From Cytophagaceae bacterium (GTDB lineage: Bacteria; Bacteroidota; Bacteroidia; Cytophagales; Cytophagaceae): DNA of 33,781 nucleotides. Shown piece by piece: positions 31,496 to 33,781 of this stretch. Below the pieces are notes generated by a model that saw only the letters and a program-made list of their open reading frames with translations, did not search any database and was not told where the DNA came from. The stretch lies in the NCBI GenBank assembly GCA_029237685.1, contig JAQZBV010000052.1, forward strand, positions 1 to 33,781, written 5' to 3'. The position numbers and the translations under genes are program-made. Positions within the stretch are counted from its first letter, which is position 1. Each line of letters opens with the position of its first letter.

Positions 31496-33064
31496 GTGTC
31501 AAAAAGCAAAAATCTACCCGTTTACGAATTGATTCATTCGCTTAGTAAAAATGAAAAGCGATACTTTTCTATGCTGATTGGCAATGCCGGTAGTGCAGAA
31601 GACAAGAAAGTGGTGAAGCTTTTCAACCACCTGAATAAGGTAGAGGAATACGACGAAAGTAAGTTGCTGAAGCAGGTACCTGAAATAAAACCCGAGCAAT
31701 TAGCCAACCAGAAGGCTTACCTCTACCAAAAGATTTTGCAGGCCCTGCGATTATACAATTCTCCTAAAATCATCGATTTGCAAATCAGGGAACAAATCGA
31801 TTTCGCGCAAATCCTTTTTGAGCGCAGGCTTTACAGTCAGGGACTTTCTGCTTTAAAAAAAGCAAGAAAACTAGCTGCCTTGCAGGAAAACCTCGAACAA
31901 CAATTGGAAATCCTGAAAATGGAACGTGGTGTCTTGCTTCAAACCATCGGCCCTGACCTGGAAGAGCGTGTAGATGCGCTCATTGCTGATGTGCGTTTAT
32001 TAAGTCAACGCATCAACAACATTCAGACCTTTGCAAACTTGTCCATCAAATTAAATTCTTTCTATACCAGACTAGGCTTCATTCGTGACGAGCAGGACTA
32101 TAACAGAGTAAAAGATTATTTCTACAACAACTTACCCACCTATCAGGAGGAAGACTTATCCTTAAGTGAAAAGATCCACTTGTACCGTTTATTCGCCGGC
32201 TATTTTCTCTTTACTCAGGATTTTGAAAACGGATACCTCTTCGCGCATAAATTGGTGCAACTGTTTGACGAAAATACACACATCATCAACTCTTCGCTCG
32301 AAGCCTATATCAAAGCGCTCAATCAATTGTTGATCGTACAGCACCGCTTGTTCCGCTATGTAGAGTTTGTACAAACCAATCGCAAACTGCATTCCATCAG
32401 CCGCAATCCATCCTTTCACATCAACGAAAGCATGCGGATTACTTTGCTTAAGTATTACTACATGCACGAGATCAACCGCTATTTTATGACGGGAAGGTTT
32501 GATGAAGGCTTGACAAAAGTAGTCGACGAACACCAAAAGGAACTGAATGAATTGATTGACCTGTTAGACTTGCACTCTTCGCTGGTACTTACTTACAAAG
32601 TAGCTTGTATGTACCTGGGTGCGAGTAATTATAAAATGACCATCAAATGGTTGAACCGCATTGTCAATCAACCGGTAGTCGATATTCGGGAAGACATTCA
32701 CTCTTTTGCGCGGATCATCAATTTGATCTGTCACTATGAATTAGGGAATTATGACATCATCAATCACTACATCATTTCTACTTATCGCTTCTTACTCAAG
32801 AAAGACGATTTGCACTTGTTCCAAAAGTTCATTTTGAATTTCTTAAAAAACCTAAGCACAGAAGTAGAGGAGCAAGACTTGATGGAGCGCTTTGAAAAAT
32901 TAAAAGCTCAAATGCTGTTGCTGGTCAACAGCGCATATGAAAAACGTGCCTTCATTTACTTTGACATCATCTCCTGGCTCGAAAGTAAAATTGAAAAGCG
33001 ACCGGTACAAGATATTATTCAACAGAAGGCGAATGAAAAGTTTGGACGCAGGCTTAATAAATAA
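31496..33064 (+). CDS. Helical protein of unknown function (TPR-like?)
   Basis: 522 residues, cytosolic, predicted almost entirely alpha-helical. The conserved-looking N-terminus reads ELIHSLSKNEKRYFSML (residues 11-27). Because the first in-frame ATG lies after it, the GTG at 31496 is the preferred start. The middle (about 100-480) shows repeated helix pairs such as LYSQGLSALKKARKLAALQ and YKMTIKWLNRIV, suggestive of degenerate tetratricopeptide repeats. I recognise no named family. It is divergent from ilvB and ends 6 bp before a convergent gene with no clear terminator. Confidence 0.75.
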   Translation: MSKSKNLPVYELIHSLSKNEKRYFSMLIGNAGSAEDKKVVKLFNHLNKVEEYDESKLLKQVPEIKPEQLANQKAYLYQKILQALRLYNSPKIIDLQIREQIDFAQILFERRLYSQGLSALKKARKLAALQENLEQQLEILKMERGVLLQTIGPDLEERVDALIADVRLLSQRINNIQTFANLSIKLNSFYTRLGFIRDEQDYNRVKDYFYNNLPTYQEEDLSLSEKIHLYRLFAGYFLFTQDFENGYLFAHKLVQLFDENTHIINSSLEAYIKALNQLLIVQHRLFRYVEFVQTNRKLHSISRNPSFHINESMRITLLKYYYMHEINRYFMTGRFDEGLTKVVDEHQKELNELIDLLDLHSSLVLTYKVACMYLGASNYKMTIKWLNRIVNQPVVDIREDIHSFARIINLICHYELGNYDIINHYIISTYRFLLKKDDLHLFQKFILNFLKNLSTEVEEQDLMERFEKLKAQMLLLVNSAYEKRAFIYFDIISWLESKIEKRPVQDIIQQKANEKFGRRLNK

Positions 33065-33070
33065 TTAGAA

Positions 33071-33781
33071 TTAGTTCAATACCTTGACCGAAACATTCAC
33101 ATTCTGGCCGGTTGTAGAACCTATACCAACTATGCTAGTTGAAACTGAGGTCGAATTAATTTTGATCAGTCCTTTCTTTTGATCTTGCGTTTGAAAAATA
33201 TAAACCCCATCTTTTATAACCTCTATACTTTTGTTAGCAGGAGTTGGCAGAGCCAGCAAATCAGCGGTCTTCACACTGTCAAACAAAGTGGTTCCTGAAT
33301 AAGTATCAAACAACGTAGTCCTTGAATTACCTGATGTAGGCAATACGAAATCTGTTTGTCCGCTTACCGCCGGATTAGCCAATAGTACATCTGCAGGAGA
33401 ATACAGCCAGAGGCTGCTGCTGTTGTTGTCTTTCTTTCCTTCCGTCAATGTCACCAAACGAATATCTGAGGATTGAGGAGATATTTTATAGCCAATGGAA
33501 TCCATCGTTGCTACCTGCGCAGCCGTAGAGAGCCAGCTGCCATAATTTTTAGAGGATTGACTGCTCATATTGGCCGTGCCCACTGTATACGTGTCTGGAA
33601 GAGAGGCCTGCTTATACATCAGGTTGACCGTTGCAATACCTAACGTTCTATGATAAGCCGGCATAGCAAATGATCCGAGACTATCGGTAACCCATATTTT
33701 ATAGACATCGTTCAATGCAGTGGTTTTGTTTCTAACACCGACTGCTATATCAATGGTAAAATTTGTCAGGTTGGGAACTTT
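33071..33781 (-). CDS. Unknown protein, 5' end beyond the window
   Basis: The open frame continues past the right edge, so only the C-terminal ~236 residues are visible. They are rich in Ser/Thr, with alternating beta-strand patterns (YHRTLGIATVNLMYKQA, SSLWLYSPADVLL, DGVYIFQTQDQKKGLI) and no membrane segment. This look is common in secreted or surface lipoproteins, but no signal peptide is visible because the N-terminus is missing. No family is recognised. A TTG at 33715 is not a credible start, because coding-like sequence continues upstream of it. Confidence 0.65.
   Translation of the reverse strand, partial: KVPNLTNFTIDIAVGVRNKTTALNDVYKIWVTDSLGSFAMPAYHRTLGIATVNLMYKQASLPDTYTVGTANMSSQSSKNYGSWLSTAAQVATMDSIGYKISPQSSDIRLVTLTEGKKDNNSSSLWLYSPADVLLANPAVSGQTDFVLPTSGNSRTTLFDTYSGTTLFDSVKTADLLALPTPANKSIEVIKDGVYIFQTQDQKKGLIKINSTSVSTSIVGIGSTTGQNVNVSVKVLN

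Noticed and set aside
1-33781. tRNA, rRNA, insertion sequences, phage or defence genes
   Set aside because: No cloverleaf-like segments, transposase motifs or defence-family proteins were recognised. All larger frames fit housekeeping, envelope or unknown proteins.

Overview
This window looks like a chromosomal stretch of a Bacteroidota bacterium, probably of the Chitinophagales/Sphingobacteria type. That placement is an inference. It rests on a type IX secretion (T9SS) sorting domain on the chitinase, on starts mostly lacking Shine-Dalgarno sequences, on a Rho with a long N-terminal insertion, on a Bacteroidota-type LysA, and on intergenic repeat words (CCCTAAATCCCCTGAAGGGG and GCGTTAGGGATTGAGCC) of a kind I associate with this phylum. 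I see no phage, plasmid, insertion sequence, CRISPR, rRNA or tRNA gene.

Layout. 1-5078 holds a truncated rhodanese-like protein, a small STAS-like protein, rlmF, a secreted GH18 chitinase, a divergent membrane-anchored AraC-type regulator and an unknown secreted protein. 5097-12586 (minus strand) is a complete tryptophan operon, trpE-trpG-trpD-trpC-trpF-trpB-trpA, followed by a HisA-like TIM barrel that has lost key catalytic residues. Just upstream of trpE lie a short ORF with tandem Trp codons and a 15-bp hairpin, a plausible attenuation leader. This leader overlaps, on the opposite strand, the damaged or non-canonical 5' end of lysA (plus, to 13906). 14154-14444 encodes a Lys/Ala-repeat, histone-H1-like protein with an unusually strong ribosome binding site. 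About 650 bp of repeat-rich non-coding DNA follows. 15162-18169 has a FucP-type sugar transporter, a DUF4286 protein and serS. 18170-18786 is non-coding and carries two inverted copies of a structured RNA-like element ahead of rho. 20380-20658 is a nest of palindromes. 20659-23877 (minus) is three FKBP-type prolyl isomerases behind an NrnA-like phosphoesterase. Then come ndk, a small HExxH protein, a nucleoside-recognition (Gate) membrane protein with a heptanucleotide tandem repeat at its 5' end, an SDR, a patatin/outer-membrane-barrel protein, ilvN-ilvB, an unknown helical protein and a truncated unknown protein.

How the genes work together. The trp operon makes tryptophan from chorismate, and the LLES motif in TrpE suggests feedback inhibition. 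The chitinase and the divergent regulator may form a polysaccharide-responsive pair. The FKBP cluster probably assists folding in the envelope. ilvB/ilvN encode acetolactate synthase.

The most unusual material is in the intergenic DNA. There are several repeat families, some with conserved outer arms around a variable inner stem. Many contain two overlapping complementary word pairs that allow alternative, mutually exclusive hairpins. Two of these elements lie inside the trp operon. I did not find an obviously new defence or biosynthetic system. The best candidates for something undescribed are the HisA-like protein at the end of the trp operon, the trp leader/lysA antisense overlap, and the composite palindromic elements.
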